Shown here piece by piece: positions 17,041 to 24,840 of a stretch of DNA of 43,223 nt (position 1 is its first letter; each line of letters begins with the position of its first letter). The DNA is taken from the NCBI GenBank assembly GCA_900315745.1, contig ONAG01000025.1, positions 1 through 43,223 on the forward strand, in the 5' to 3' direction. The notes under the pieces were generated by a model. It ran no database searches. It was not told the origin of the DNA and saw only the letters and a list, made by a program, of their open reading frames with translations. The translations under genes were made by a program, and so were the position numbers. This DNA comes from an uncultured Prevotellaceae bacterium (lineage in GTDB: Bacteria > Bacteroidota > Bacteroidia > Bacteroidales > Bacteroidaceae).

Positions 17041-18936
17041 TTATCGTATGATTTTCTTTGTTATGCATGTGCCGTCAGCCATCTGCTGGCAAACGATGGT
17101 TATGCCAGAGGTGAGTGATGCTAATTGCCGGCCGTCAACGGAGTAATAGCGTGTGGATTCAATGTCGTTGCTGCCAGTGTCGTGTATGCCTGTGGCATCC
17201 ATGGCGATTCCACTGATGGTGATGTCGGAGAGGCAGATGGTCTTGCCTGTAGCGGCGCCATTGTACCAAGGATACACCCTTATCAGCAATTCTTGGTCTC
17301 CCTCAAGCGAAATGACTGGGGCTGCCTCCACGTATTGCATGTTGTTGGCTGGCATTTTCTTCATCTCGAAAATGGTGGTACGTGTTTCGAAGTTGTCGGT
17401 GGAGTAGTAGATGTGGCTACACATGCCATTTCCGCCACAGCCGCAAACAAAGAGACTGATATTGTTGATTTTTAGCGTGTTCCCCTTGCTGGGCTTTATG
17501 CCGAACTGTATGTAGCGGTCTGGGTTGTCATCTATCTCGTCGGCAGGCCATGCATCGCCCGTGAGCAGGTTGCGCTGCGTCTTGCGTGATGCCTCGAAAC
17601 CAGTCCACTCTGGCCAAACTGTGTTGGCATTGGGTGCCGAATAGCGTTGCACGTACATGCCAGTCCAACTCTCGCCGATCACTGTGGCAGGACCAGTGAG
17701 CTCATAGTTGTCGTCGTTTTCCAGTCGCCAATAGGCTTTTACCTCGGTGCCGCCTTCAAGTGATACGGCTGTTGCACTTACTGGCACTTCCACAATCTTG
17801 TCGCCTTGACTCACGGTGATGGTGCCTGTGGTGGTGCCATCGTTTTCCAATGTTATTTGGGCATGGAATGTCTGGACAAGTGTGGAGGCTTGATATTGCA
17901 CTTCCAAATTGTTTTGCCAGTTGACCTTGTCGAGTGATAGTTTTATGTTGTTGTTGGCAGAGATGGTCACTGTACCCGACTCAGGTGTTAGGCCGAAGCC
18001 ATTTAGCGTGAGTTCTTTTGTGAGGGTTTGGCCTTTATATGCTTCTCCGAAGTCTGCCGATGCTGGTGTCACGGTGATGTCGGTGGGAAGAAAAATGTTT
18101 TCCGCCAAGATGTCTTGTGCTTTCATCAGGCGCGCGCACTCACGGGCTACAAGCAGTGCTCCAGTGGTGTTGAAGTGAGTGGAACCTTCGCCATCAAACA
18201 AAAACTCGTGGCATTTTGCATCACCATAACTTTCATACAGTTCTGCTGTGGCATTGGTAAGGTCGATGAATGGAACACCTTTCTCCATCGCCAATTGTTG
18301 TGAGTGATAGGCGTAGTCCATGGTGTGGTCGCCTTCGGGCACCTTGTTGCCTGTGGTGGGGCCGTTTGCGGTGAGTATGGAGAAGGAGTCGCCCAAGTCG
18401 TGTCTGCCATTGCGGCGGATTTTTCCACCTGAGAAATAACTGCGGCATACTGGTGAGGCTATGATGGGATGGGCGCCCAAGGCAAGAGCTTCGTCAACAA
18501 TTTTGCCGAGGCACTCCTTGTATGTCGTGGAGGGTATGGTACCGCGTTGGTCAACAGCGGCTGCTGCGGCATTGTCGCCAATACTTAGGTAATAGTTGTA
18601 AAGTTCCAAACCATCCATGCCGCCATTTTTCTCGTCGTTATGACCAAAAGTGATGATGACATAGTCGCCGGCTTCCACATTTTTCTTTGCGGTCTGCCAT
18701 AGTTCATTGTAGCCTCCCCGTGAATCACGACCACCACGGGCGTAGTTGATGCTGGTCCAACCATTGGTCAGGAAGTTGCCAAAATACATGCCCCAACCAC
18801 GGGTAATGGTGGCATTCTCATCATAATTTGCCATGGTGGAGTCGCCTAAGGTATGCACTTTCTTGGCATCGATTGTTGTAGTAGGCATCATCATGGCGAT
18901 TGCCATGGAAATAATAGCAAGTAGTTGTTTCCTCAT
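17041..18936 (-). CDS. Rhamnogalacturonan acetylesterase-like SGNH hydrolase (CE12) with T9SS-type C-terminus
   Basis: This 631-residue secreted esterase has a signal peptide (residues 1-24) and then an SGNH domain of the rhamnogalacturonan acetylesterase type. Block I is HTLGDSTMANY (Ser about residue 33), block II has NYARGGRDSRGG (Gly), block III is ITFGHNDEKN (Asn about 99), and block V is GSTHFNTTGA (His about 252). After it come an Ig-like region (about 280-395), a beta-sandwich with CGCGGNGMC and a C-terminal sorting domain (RYYSVDGRQLAS...ITKKIIR) very like that of the downstream pectin methylesterase. The expected role is deacetylation of rhamnogalacturonan I in pectin, outside the cell or on its surface. 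The gene follows three direct repeats and a -7 box and is probably controlled by the upstream AraC-type regulator. Confidence 0.88.
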   Translation of the reverse strand: MRKQLLAIISMAIAMMMPTTTIDAKKVHTLGDSTMANYDENATITRGWGMYFGNFLTNGWTSINYARGGRDSRGGYNELWQTAKKNVEAGDYVIITFGHNDEKNGGMDGLELYNYYLSIGDNAAAAAVDQRGTIPSTTYKECLGKIVDEALALGAHPIIASPVCRSYFSGGKIRRNGRHDLGDSFSILTANGPTTGNKVPEGDHTMDYAYHSQQLAMEKGVPFIDLTNATAELYESYGDAKCHEFLFDGEGSTHFNTTGALLVARECARLMKAQDILAENIFLPTDITVTPASADFGEAYKGQTLTKELTLNGFGLTPESGTVTISANNNIKLSLDKVNWQNNLEVQYQASTLVQTFHAQITLENDGTTTGTITVSQGDKIVEVPVSATAVSLEGGTEVKAYWRLENDDNYELTGPATVIGESWTGMYVQRYSAPNANTVWPEWTGFEASRKTQRNLLTGDAWPADEIDDNPDRYIQFGIKPSKGNTLKINNISLFVCGCGGNGMCSHIYYSTDNFETRTTIFEMKKMPANNMQYVEAAPVISLEGDQELLIRVYPWYNGAATGKTICLSDITISGIAMDATGIHDTGSNDIESTRYYSVDGRQLASLTSGITIVCQQMADGTCITKKIIR

Positions 18937-18982
18937 TTGAATTTGTTGTTAAAGTAGTTTCCTATAGATTGTAATTCTGGTG

Positions 18983-18990
18983 CAAAATTA
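18983..18990 (-). promoter_or_regulatory. -7 box of the pectin esterase operon promoter (no -33 box seen)
   Basis: Reading minus, TAATTTTG (18990 to 18983) matches the -7 consensus TAnnTTTG. At the usual 19-21 bp upstream the sequence is purine-rich (around 19010-19013) with no TTTG. Transcription would start near 18976, about 40 nt before the ATG at 18936. Lack of a -33 box fits a promoter that needs an activator. Confidence 0.5.
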
Positions 18991-19015
18991 GGCTTTTTTC
19001 ATCTCAGGAAGGGGT

Positions 19016-19077
19016 GAAAAATGCTTCAAATGGGTATGAAAAATGCGTCAAGAGGGGAGAAAAACGCTTCAAAAGGC
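19016..19077 (-). promoter_or_regulatory. Three 19-bp direct repeats, candidate operator for the AraC-type regulator
   Basis: Reading minus, the units at 19034-19016, 19056-19038 and 19077-19059 fit CCCnnTTGAnGCnTTTTTC (the third starts with G). The first agrees with each of the other two at 16 of 19 positions. Unit spacing is 22 and 21 bp, two helical turns, so all would face the same side of the DNA. They begin about 25 bp upstream of the -7 box of the esterase promoter and lie between it and the end of the regulator gene. Direct repeats on one helix face are the usual binding pattern of AraC-family proteins. Binding itself is inferred. Confidence 0.65.
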
Positions 19078-19095
19078 GTTTTTGTACTTGCAAAT

Positions 19096-21621
19096 CTATA
19101 ATTCCCCCGTCTTATACTCCGTGGGCGACTTGCCCATGCTTGTCTTGAAGCAGCGGCTGAAATACTTGGGGTCGCTGAAGCCGCAGGAGTATGCCACTTC
19201 GGATATGGTCTTGTCGGTGGTGTCAAGCAACAGGCAGGCATGTTTTATTCGGGCTTCTCTCAACAAGTCTTGTGGCGTGATGCCCATGGCTTGCTTCACT
19301 TTTCGTTGCAAGCCCGAAGGACTGGTGGCGGCAGCTGAGGCAAGGTCGGCAATACGTAGGTCGCTGTTGTCGATATTCTCTTCAATAAACGACATCAGGC
19401 GTTTCATCATCGCATCGTCTTCTGGGGTGATGTGGGTGTTTGGGGGCAGACTGTCTGGGTGCTGTGTTGCATTGGAGGCAGATTCTTGTGAGGAGGGTGC
19501 CGAAGGTGCGTTGAGCAAGGCGAGGTATGCTTCCAACGTCTCGTGCTGTTGTCTTTTTAGTCGATGAATATAATACAATGTATAAGCAACGATGACAAAG
19601 AAACCCAAGAAGAGGAGCAAGGCAGTCAATTTTCCTAATGCAGACTCCCAGAATTTTGGTTCCACTTTTATTGTTAGTCTGCGGATGTTGTTGAGCCATT
19701 CGCCTTCGGTGTCGGTGGAGCGTATTTCGAGAAGATATGAACCAGGATTGAGGTCAAGTAGCGTGACAGAGCGGTCATGGCCTATGGGATTCCAAATGGT
19801 GTCGCTTTTGTTGTCAGTTATGAGTCGGAAGGCATAGTTGATGCGTTCGGGCGAATTGTAGTCGATAGCTGCAAAATGCACTGTTATGCTGCGCTCGTTA
19901 GGACTGAGGGTGAGTGTGTCGTGTGATTCGGCACCCCAATGACCTGGCTCACCTTGTATTGTAGCTCCAGTCAGTACCACTTGTAGTTGGTGGGTGTTTT
20001 TTTGCATTTCTGCAGCAGTTATTGTGAACGCACCCTTGTTGAGACCGAAAAGCCATTTGCCGTTATCCAGTTGTTGTGGATGGGCGTCGCTGAATCGGTA
20101 CTCGTCATTGAAAAAGTGTGCGTCAAGCACTCTCACATGTCCTGCATTGTCTATCAGTCCAATATAGTGGTTGCCCACCACCATGATGTCGCCGTTTCCC
20201 ATGTTTGTCAGCGAGAGGGTTACATCGCTTGGCAGTTGGTGGTTGGATACGTTGATATGGCGAAAAACCAAGTGTTCTGATCCCAGGTCGCTGCTCTCTA
20301 TCATGTTGATGCCGCCACTCTCTGTGCTTACATAGATACGACCGTGGTCGTCTTCCAGTATGTCCATAGTGGCGCTGCTGCTTAGGCTGTTGGCCCTTTC
20401 TGGTTCACGATAGTGACGGCGGAAAAGCATCTTGTCTGCATCATCTTTCAGTTTGGCAACAATGAGACCATCGGTGGCTGCCGACATGAGAAAGCCATTC
20501 TTGGTGATATGCAGGTAGCGTACGCGCTGGCTTGTGCCGTCTTTTGGGTAACCTGATGGAATCCGGAATGAGGGTAGGGCGGCTTGTGGATTTTCACAAA
20601 CGCATACGCCACCGCCAAGGGTGGCTATCCATAGCCGTCCTTGTTTGTCATCGGTGATGCTGTAAACATTTTTGTCTGGCAGGGTAGTGATATGGTTGCA
20701 GTCGAATTGATTCACGGCTTTCTCGTGAAGGCGGAATAATCCATCAGGCTTGCTGCCCATCCATATTGTGCCGTCGCTTGATTCATGTATGCAGTAGATG
20801 CTGTGTCCAAAGCTATGGAAGGATTGATGAAGCTGTCCGTTGCTGTCAAGATAACCGATTAGATGGTTGCCGTCGTGGGAATATAGCCTCACTGTCATGT
20901 CTTCTTTCGTTGTCACCCAAATGCGCTTTTTCTTGTCGGTGAATAGACATTTTGTCTGCGTGTCGTGTTCTTGTGGCAATAGCTGGATGTGTTTCTTGCT
21001 TGTGCTCAGTTTGTATATTCCATTGGCAGACAACACCCATAGGTTGCCTTGGTGGTCGGAAAGGGCAAACGACGGGTTGGGAATGGGTGACAGAAGTGGA
21101 TATCTGATTGTTTCACCACTTCCTGAAATGTATGTTAGATTGCTTTCGTGGTCGAGAGTCCAATTTGTGCTATAGCTGTCTTTCCAGTTGATTTGTCCTC
21201 CCTTGGCAAGTGAATGACTTTGGCGGTGTGTCTGCATCTGGGAGGCAGCCTTTTTGCTTTGCTCTGTAGTCAAATCGCGGAAACTGTAAGTGTTGCTGTC
21301 GAATAAATAATGGTCATCATCCACTTTGCAAAGGATGTTGCCGTCGGGAAGCAATGAAATGTCGCGGATGCGGTCTGTAGCCATGTGGCAACCATCGCCC
21401 ACAGATGGCTTGAACGTTTGAAAAGCATAGCCATCATAACGACAAAGGCCATTCCATGTTGAGAACCAGAGAAAGCCATGGCGGTCTTGTAATAATTGTG
21501 TTGCATGGCCATGAGGCAAGCCATCTTCTTCGTCGTAGAAGAAAACGTTGCAAACAGGCTGTCCATACATGGCTATCCATGTGCCACAAATGGCAAATGC
21601 GATCAGGATAATCCTTTTCAA
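19096..21621 (-). CDS. Transmembrane propeller sensor fused to AraC DNA-binding domain (kinase-less HTCS relative)
   Basis: From a TTG at 21621 the protein is 841 residues. Order: signal/anchor (KRIILIAFAICGTWIAM); two-component-regulator propeller repeats (about 25-560, e.g. DRHGFLWFSTWNGLCRYDG, GTIWMGSKPDGLFRL, GRLWIATLGGGVCV); a Y_Y_Y domain (about 585-650); one membrane helix (about 663-684); a 50-residue linker; and an AraC domain (about 739-841) with two helix-turn-helices, the second ending FSDPKYFSRCFKTSMGKSP. Hybrid two-component systems of Bacteroidetes have the same sensor and output, but also HisKA, HATPase and receiver domains, which are absent here. The start was chosen because a consensus promoter begins transcription near 21646. 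The in-frame ATG at 21768 lies upstream of it inside a repeat. It probably senses a pectin oligosaccharide and activates the esterase genes downstream. Confidence 0.85.
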   Translation of the reverse strand: MKRIILIAFAICGTWIAMYGQPVCNVFFYDEEDGLPHGHATQLLQDRHGFLWFSTWNGLCRYDGYAFQTFKPSVGDGCHMATDRIRDISLLPDGNILCKVDDDHYLFDSNTYSFRDLTTEQSKKAASQMQTHRQSHSLAKGGQINWKDSYSTNWTLDHESNLTYISGSGETIRYPLLSPIPNPSFALSDHQGNLWVLSANGIYKLSTSKKHIQLLPQEHDTQTKCLFTDKKKRIWVTTKEDMTVRLYSHDGNHLIGYLDSNGQLHQSFHSFGHSIYCIHESSDGTIWMGSKPDGLFRLHEKAVNQFDCNHITTLPDKNVYSITDDKQGRLWIATLGGGVCVCENPQAALPSFRIPSGYPKDGTSQRVRYLHITKNGFLMSAATDGLIVAKLKDDADKMLFRRHYREPERANSLSSSATMDILEDDHGRIYVSTESGGINMIESSDLGSEHLVFRHINVSNHQLPSDVTLSLTNMGNGDIMVVGNHYIGLIDNAGHVRVLDAHFFNDEYRFSDAHPQQLDNGKWLFGLNKGAFTITAAEMQKNTHQLQVVLTGATIQGEPGHWGAESHDTLTLSPNERSITVHFAAIDYNSPERINYAFRLITDNKSDTIWNPIGHDRSVTLLDLNPGSYLLEIRSTDTEGEWLNNIRRLTIKVEPKFWESALGKLTALLLFLGFFVIVAYTLYYIHRLKRQQHETLEAYLALLNAPSAPSSQESASNATQHPDSLPPNTHITPEDDAMMKRLMSFIEENIDNSDLRIADLASAAATSPSGLQRKVKQAMGITPQDLLREARIKHACLLLDTTDKTISEVAYSCGFSDPKYFSRCFKTSMGKSPTEYKTGEL

Positions 21622-21651
21622 TGTTTGAATGATTCTTGTCGTTTTTGAATG

Positions 21652-21730
21652 GCAAAGATAGTGCAAGTCGAGAGAAGCACAAAATAAATCGTGATTTATT
21701 TTTGATTCCGAGGCGCAGCCTATCTTCGCA
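21652..21730. repeat. Repeat element, copy 1 (with outward promoter)
   Basis: The 79-bp unit begins GCAAAGATAGTGCAAG and ends CCTATCTTCGCA, so its ends are an imperfect inverted repeat (GCAAAGATAG against CTATCTTCGC, 9 of 10). The centre holds a perfect stem, AATAAATC-gt-GATTTATT. The left end contains the regulator's -7 box on the minus strand. A second diverged copy follows directly. It looks like a small REP/MITE-type element. Confidence 0.65.
21653..21683 (-). promoter_or_regulatory. Bacteroidetes-type promoter for the AraC-type regulator
   Basis: Reading minus, TTTG (21683-21680), exactly 19 bp, TATCTTTG (21660-21653). Transcription would start near 21646, giving a leader of about 25 nt before the TTG at 21621. 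The whole promoter lies inside repeat copy 1. Confidence 0.72.
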
Positions 21731-21733
21731 TCC

Positions 21734-21815
21734 GCAAAGTAGTGCAAGCCGAGAGAAATGCAAAGCAAAACACGAAGTTTTTGCGTTCATTTCCGAGGCG
21801 CCGCCTATCTTCGCA
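21734..21815. repeat. Repeat element, copy 2
   Basis: This 82-bp unit has the same framework as copy 1: GCAAAGTAGTGCAAGCCGAGAGAA, shown here as start GCAAAGTAGTGCAAG, and the same TTCCGAGGCGC and CCTATCTTCGCA end. The central stem differs in sequence but is kept (AAAAC-acga-AGTTTT region). Its left-hand minus-strand -7 box is one base short (TACTTTG), so only copy 1 has an intact promoter. Confidence 0.62.
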
Positions 21816-21850
21816 CCCGCACCACTTCCATTCCACCTTCTTTCTCCGTA

Positions 21851-21897
21851 TGCTGAGGTTCTGCCTCAGCAAATTCCCACCCCCGTCCCCCGCCCCC
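21851..21897 (-). other. Perfect hairpin next to a G-quadruplex-type tract (G-rich on minus)
   Basis: TGCTGAGG (21851-21858), a 5-nt loop, and CCTCAGCA (21864-21871) form a perfect stem. At 21876-21897 the plus strand has C-runs of 3, 5, 5 and 5 separated by A, GT and G. The minus strand therefore carries four G-runs with loops of 1-2 nt, a textbook G-quadruplex pattern. It stands between the divergent regulator and amylomaltase genes. Function is unknown. Confidence 0.6.
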
Positions 21898-21949
21898 ATA
21901 ATAAAAATGAAAACAAATCGAAACCCACTTGTACTTTTAGACTCAAAAA

Positions 21950-21981
21950 CTTGGACAACTCGGAAAAATCAGCTAATTTTG
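21950..21981 (+). promoter_or_regulatory. Probable promoter of the 4-alpha-glucanotransferase gene
   Basis: CTTG (21950-21953), 20 bp, TAATTTTG (21974-21981). The -7 element is exact and the -33 element has one mismatch. Transcription would start near 21988, leaving a leader of about 112 nt, rather long, before the ATG at 22100. Confidence 0.5.
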
Positions 21982-22099
21982 CATTCATGACAATTACCCT
22001 TTATTTGCAGGCATTTTACAGTTTTGCCATTATAAACAAACATCTTTTTTGAGGGGTTGTCTTTTTCATCCGATTTAGAGGGGCTTAAGTCAAATAATT

Positions 22100-24817
22100 A
22101 TGAAACTACAATTCAGCATCCATTACAATACCGCTTGGGGGCAACGCCTTCATGTTGCCATCGACTATATGGGCGAAAATGTCAGAACACGCCATCATCT
22201 GTTGCCAATGAACACAGAGGATGGAGAGGTGTGGACGCTTGAGACATCAGTGATGGAGTCAAGACAAAAACCCGTGACTTCAATACGTTATGTATATCAG
22301 GTAATGGATGGAGAAGGTCGCTTGCTGAGGAAAGAATGGGACAAGGTGCCTCGACTATATGCTTTCGACAGTACTCGCGACTATTATTTCCCCGATCAAT
22401 GGCGCGACACACCTTTGTTGGCTCATCTATATACCGAGGCTTTCACAGTAACCACCAACAAAGCACGGCACTCACAGGTCAAGGTGGACAGGATGCCTTT
22501 GTTTCGCCGAACAATCATTTTCAGAGTTTCTGCTCCTCAAATCAAGAATGGCGAGTCGTTGGGCATTTGTGGAAGCCACCCCGCCATGGGTAGCTGGAGT
22601 CCGTCACGCTTTCTTAGGATGAATCCCATAGGGGATGGGGACTGGATGCTTTCAGTCAACATCGAGGGCATGCCTTTGCCTCTGGAATACAAGTATGTGG
22701 TGGTGGATGACAAGACAAATCATCTGGTTGCATGGGAAGACGGAGACAACAGGTCAACAAGGGATGCTGAGATGCATGACGGACAAGTGCTCGTGTTGTA
22801 TGGCGGCACACTGCGCATCAGCGAGGCTATGTGGAGGGCGGCAGGAGTGGCACTTCCCGTGTTCTCCCTTAAGACGGAAAACTCTTTTGGTGTGGGTGAC
22901 TTTGGTGATTTGCAACAACTTGTAGATTGGGCTGTTGCTGCTGGACTAAAGATTATCCAATTGCTGCCTGTAGCCGACACCACTTCCATGCATTCATGGT
23001 CAGATTCTCATCCTTATAATGTTGTTTCTGGTTTCGCACTGCACCCTCATTATGTCAATCTCGACCAATTGGGAACTCTCGACGATGAGAGAATGGTGGC
23101 ATACAACAGACAAAGACGGGAACTCAATGCTCTCGACCATAGCGACTACATGGCTGTGGACAGGGTGAAAATGGCGTATGTTGATGATGTGTTTGCAATC
23201 AAGGGAAAAGAAACACTGATGTCAGAGGATTATCAGCAGTTTGTGAACGACAACGAAGAGTGGCTTGCTCCGTATTGTGCATTCTGCATACTAAGAGACA
23301 TGCATCACACCGCACGCTTCACGGATTGGGGCGACATGGCAGTCTATGATGAGACAAAGGTGAGGAAATTCCTGGAGGAACATGCAGAAGAGAGAGACAA
23401 GATTGCATATTTGCAATACCATCTTCATAGACAATTGAAGAAGGCTTCCGACTATGCCCATAACCATGGTGTATCCCTAATGGGAGACTTGCCCATAGGC
23501 ATATATCGCGACAGCGTGGAAACATGGAGGCATCCGGAGTTTTTTGAAATGAATGCCCAAGTGGGCACGCCACCCGACCAACAGTCGTATCTTGGCCAGA
23601 ATTGGGGATTTCCTCCTTATTGTTGGGTGGACGAGGAAGGTCGCACCGACATTGAGAATGTTCACGGCATTTTTGAATGGTTGAGGGCTCGATTGAATCA
23701 TGAGGAGCAGTTCTTCGATGCCATCCGCATCGACCATGCTGTGGGCTATTTCAGAATTTGGGAAATACCGGCAAATGCCGTGTTGGCAAATATGGGGCAT
23801 TTCTCGCCTGCTTTGCCTTTAAGTGAGGAGGAGATAACACGATACGGACTCGTTTTCAGAAGAGAACTGCATACACGGCCCTTCATCAACGACCGAATAC
23901 TCGACTTCATCTTTGGGATACATGCGGAATACGTCAAGGAACATTTCCTCATAAAGCAATCTTATGGACTATATGCACTGAGGGAAGAATATGATAGTCA
24001 GGTGAAAGTTCGTGACTATTTTGGAGGTCTTTCCGACGAGAACAGCATCTGGATAAGAGATGGCCTTTACAGACTAATCGCCAATGTGCTTTTCTTGGAG
24101 GACAGAAGACAGCCAGGAATGTATCATCCACGCTTCATGGTATATAATGAACCGGTCTATGACATTCTCAGCGCGGAGGACAAGGATGCCTTCATGAGAC
24201 TGTACAATAATTATTATTATGAGCGGCACAATGCATTCTGGAAGGATGATGCCAACAGGAAAATAGGAGCCATGCTGCAAGATTCGAGAATGCTTGTGGT
24301 GGCAGAGGATTTGGGCATGTTGCCGTCATGCGTGGGACAAATTCTTGACAACCAACGTATTCTGTCATTGGAAATACAGAGCATGCCAAAGCAAACCGGA
24401 CTGGAATTCTCACACTTGGAGGCAAATCCATATCGAAGCCTCTGCACAATCTCAACACACGACATGGCTCCATTGCGACTGTGGTGGGAAGAGAATATCG
24501 GTAGGACACAACGATATTATGCCACTGTGATGCAGCAACAGGGTAGGGCACCGAAACAGTTGCCTCCGCATCTTGCAGAGATGATTGTTGCTCGCCAAAT
24601 GTATTCTCCCTCGATGTTGTGCATCCTGTCCATTCAGGATTGGCTGGCGATGGACCAGGATTTTAGATGCCGCAATGCTGCTGATGAGCGCATCAACTCA
24701 CCGTATGATGAATATAACCAGTGGAAATACAGAATGTATCCTTCTATTGAACAGTTGAAGGACGCCCGAAGGTTAAATGCAAAGATAAAGACAATGGTGG
24801 CTCATAGCAAAAGGTAA
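22100..24817 (+). CDS. malQ: 4-alpha-glucanotransferase (GH77, DPE2-like with two CBM20 domains)
   Basis: This 905-residue enzyme transfers alpha-1,4-glucan chains between maltodextrins, or glucose from maltose to glycan. Two starch-binding CBM20-type modules lead: residues 1-110, and about 133-235 with ICGSHPAMGSWSPSRFLRM and LEYKYVVVDD. The GH77 barrel begins near 255 (VFSLKTENSFGVGDFGDL). The catalytic residues are in place: nucleophile in FDAIRIDHAVGYF (about 543), acid/base in VVAEDLGML (about 735), and the transition-state Asp in ISTHDMAPL (about 784). Plain bacterial MalQ is about 500-700 residues. The double CBM20 and interrupted barrel are those of the plant DPE2 and Bacteroidetes type. 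It lacks a signal peptide, so it is cytoplasmic. A HAD phosphatase gene follows after 23 nt. Confidence 0.92.
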   Translation: MKLQFSIHYNTAWGQRLHVAIDYMGENVRTRHHLLPMNTEDGEVWTLETSVMESRQKPVTSIRYVYQVMDGEGRLLRKEWDKVPRLYAFDSTRDYYFPDQWRDTPLLAHLYTEAFTVTTNKARHSQVKVDRMPLFRRTIIFRVSAPQIKNGESLGICGSHPAMGSWSPSRFLRMNPIGDGDWMLSVNIEGMPLPLEYKYVVVDDKTNHLVAWEDGDNRSTRDAEMHDGQVLVLYGGTLRISEAMWRAAGVALPVFSLKTENSFGVGDFGDLQQLVDWAVAAGLKIIQLLPVADTTSMHSWSDSHPYNVVSGFALHPHYVNLDQLGTLDDERMVAYNRQRRELNALDHSDYMAVDRVKMAYVDDVFAIKGKETLMSEDYQQFVNDNEEWLAPYCAFCILRDMHHTARFTDWGDMAVYDETKVRKFLEEHAEERDKIAYLQYHLHRQLKKASDYAHNHGVSLMGDLPIGIYRDSVETWRHPEFFEMNAQVGTPPDQQSYLGQNWGFPPYCWVDEEGRTDIENVHGIFEWLRARLNHEEQFFDAIRIDHAVGYFRIWEIPANAVLANMGHFSPALPLSEEEITRYGLVFRRELHTRPFINDRILDFIFGIHAEYVKEHFLIKQSYGLYALREEYDSQVKVRDYFGGLSDENSIWIRDGLYRLIANVLFLEDRRQPGMYHPRFMVYNEPVYDILSAEDKDAFMRLYNNYYYERHNAFWKDDANRKIGAMLQDSRMLVVAEDLGMLPSCVGQILDNQRILSLEIQSMPKQTGLEFSHLEANPYRSLCTISTHDMAPLRLWWEENIGRTQRYYATVMQQQGRAPKQLPPHLAEMIVARQMYSPSMLCILSIQDWLAMDQDFRCRNAADERINSPYDEYNQWKYRMYPSIEQLKDARRLNAKIKTMVAHSKR

Positions 24818-24840
24818 GGCTTATTGAATGTTTTTTAGAG

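Noticed and set aside
17041-17068. N-terminal extension of the pectin methylesterase to 17068
   Set aside because: It would add 30 polar residues before an ideal signal peptide and overlap the acetylesterase gene. The ATG at 16978 is preferred.
18937-19095. The three 19-bp repeats as a short CRISPR array
   Set aside because: The gaps between units are only 2-3 bp, with no spacers and no cas genes. Operator sites fit better.
19091-19098. TAGATTTG on the minus strand as an alternative -7 box for the esterase operon
   Set aside because: It overlaps the regulator's stop codon, has no TTTG 19-21 bp upstream and would put the direct repeats in the leader. It is kept only as an alternative to test.
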